NCBI GenBank assembly: GCA_014529385.2
Contig: CM043944.1
Location: 172,174,740 to 172,238,739 of the forward strand
Source: Adiantum capillus-veneris
Taxonomy: Eukaryota; Streptophyta; Polypodiopsida; Polypodiales; Pteridaceae
DNA: 64,000 bases
Direction of reading: 5' to 3'
This document shows, in pieces, positions 62,733-64,000 of this stretch. The translations under genes were made by a program, and so were the position numbers. The notes under the pieces are model-generated. The model did no database searches, was not told where the DNA came from, and saw nothing but the letters and a program-made list of their open reading frames with translations. Within the stretch, counting starts at the first letter, position 1, and the number at the start of each line of letters is the position of its first letter.

Positions 62733-63665
62733 CTCTAAATGTTCAGTATTAGCAACCCTTTGAACATGTTGGCCTCCAACTTCTGCCTGATTTTCCTCCT
62801 TTTGGCCACCATTACTTTACACAGGGCCGCTTTCCCATACTCATTATGCCTTTGAGCCTTCCATTCTTTCTCGCTGGCGATAACGACTGCCTCCTCGAAG
62901 GTGGTGGGCCTTTTCAGCTCAACTTTGAACTTTAGACTTTCTTTTAAGTTTGTCACAAAATGTTTCTTCTTTAACATGGATAGAGAGATCTCATTTCTCA
63001 AATCTCGGGCCCATTTATCCCATAAACGGGTGAGCTGCATGACAAAATCATCAACACTTTGATTAGCCTTCTACCCCAAAATTTCATGCCAAACTTCATC
63101 AAGCACTTCAATGGATTTGTATTGTGCTAAGAAAGCATTCTAGTCCAAAACCACCCTGGAGTTTGTGCCTGCACCAACTCTTCATGATTGTGTAACCAAA
63201 CTTTTACCTCATCATGTAAAGTGTACTGCAGTAGCCGCAATAATATAGCTTGGTCTAGTATATTCCATAGTAAGCAATTGACTTCCAACTTTTCAATAAA
63301 AGTCTATGCACTCTCATTAGGTAATCCATGAAACTGTTGGAACTCGTCTCCCATGTTTGATTGCCACAAAAACACTTACATGTGACGTTGAAAACTCAAG
63401 GGATGTCAATGGATTGCTTCAATACCTAATCCACCTCACACTGGGTAACTTGGCCACCAGTTCTTCGCTTCACAAAACCTCACGACCCTCAAAAGGCTGT
63501 AATCCAATTATATGACCGCCTCAAGTGCTGTCCACAATTTGCACATACATAGGTGGTTGTCCATAAGGACCCACATCCCCTTTACATTCTTTGTTTGCAG
63601 AATAGACATATTTCACAAGAATTGGAGCATGTGAGAACTTGCTCCCTTGTGAGGGCACCAAAATA
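62733..63665 (-). pseudogene. Element D gag, N-terminal and central part
   Basis: Read leftwards with frame changes: FHGLPNESA and a KLEVN segment near 63280-63350, LLRLLQYTLHDEVKVWL near 63200-63240, then a 101-codon frame from 63040 (MQLTRLWDKWARDLRNEISLSML ... TFEEAVVIASEKEW). This is the usual retrotransposon gag core. The piece ends at element E and continues at 49380. On the minus strand TTTTGGTGCCCTCAC near 63650-63664 fits a primer site resembling that of the composite. Confidence 0.7.
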
Positions 63666-64000
63666 ATGCTAGCGTGCAAACGGCAAGAAAAATGAGTGTC
63701 TCTATAGCCTTGCATGAATCACACCGTCGGAAGGAAGAACTATCACACTGTCGGAAACACATGTGGTGGTAACCACCTGTATAGATTTATGAAAAAAACC
63801 TTTATGGCGCATGAAACACACTCATAATTAGGAGAAACCAAGGACATCATAACGTAGCTCTTCTCGTGAAGATGTCCATAGAGTATCCGTAGGCAAAAAA
63901 CTCGATAAAAGACGAGAGTTATGGCCGCTCAAAACCGGGGGTGTACTCCCTCTTGCTAAAAAATGAGCTCTTTGGAAATTGTGTAGGTGTTGTAGTTATT
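63666..64000 (-). repeat. Probable 5' LTR of element D, truncated by the window edge
   Basis: It starts TGCTAGCGTGCAAACGG immediately beyond the primer-site-like sequence. It runs past the window end, and no second copy was found to the left of 25 kb, so the assignment rests on position only. Confidence 0.45.

Overview
This window is repeat-rich nuclear DNA of a land plant and consists almost entirely of transposable elements. I found no convincing host protein gene, rRNA or tRNA. The element mix (Ty1/copia, Tat-type Ty3/gypsy with a second RNase H, chromodomain Ty3/gypsy, gag-only LTR elements, CACTA DNA transposon) is typical of plants. The gag-protease relic at 3.7-6.0 kb reminds me of families from mosses or lycophytes, so a non-seed plant is a weak guess from memory.

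Left part (1-25.5 kb). A Tat-type pol fragment (1-2368, plus) is followed by its polypurine tract and the start of a 3' LTR. A decayed gag-protease (3652-6046, minus) follows. The next 10 kb has no recognisable gene, only AT-rich sequence, poly-G/C tracts and small tandem repeats. A young, nearly intact Ty1/copia element lies at 15975-21209. Its two 322-bp LTRs differ at two positions, it has a CCTTT target duplication, and two in-frame stop codons interrupt its single gag-pol frame. Inverted repeats near 8.53 kb and 22.9 kb may be the ends of an older DNA transposon containing the copia. An LTR-like block sits at 24511-25033.

Right part (25.0-64 kb) is one nested stack that can be unwound from its junctions. 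The oldest layer is gypsy element D (minus); its gag is split into pieces at 62733-63665, 49190-49380 and 25034-25566. Element A (Tat-type, 25567-49189) and element E (chromodomain gypsy, 49381-62732) each landed in D's gag. A's gag is split by element B (chromodomain gypsy, 32149-45742). B is split in its RNase H region by a 6441-bp CACTA transposon (35304-41744, TCA duplication), and next to its polypurine tract by a 1320-bp terminal-inverted-repeat element with TTAA flanks (32317-33636). E is split in its protease region by a gag-only composite with three LTR-like blocks (52966-60421).

The coding regions of A, B, D, E, the composite and the CACTA are broken by stops, frameshifts or deletions. 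Only the copia element looks recently mobile. Several stops can be read as CGA to TGA, CAG to TAG or TGG to TGA changes, as expected from cytosine-methylation decay. All calls come from reading the sequence by eye; no database search was possible.
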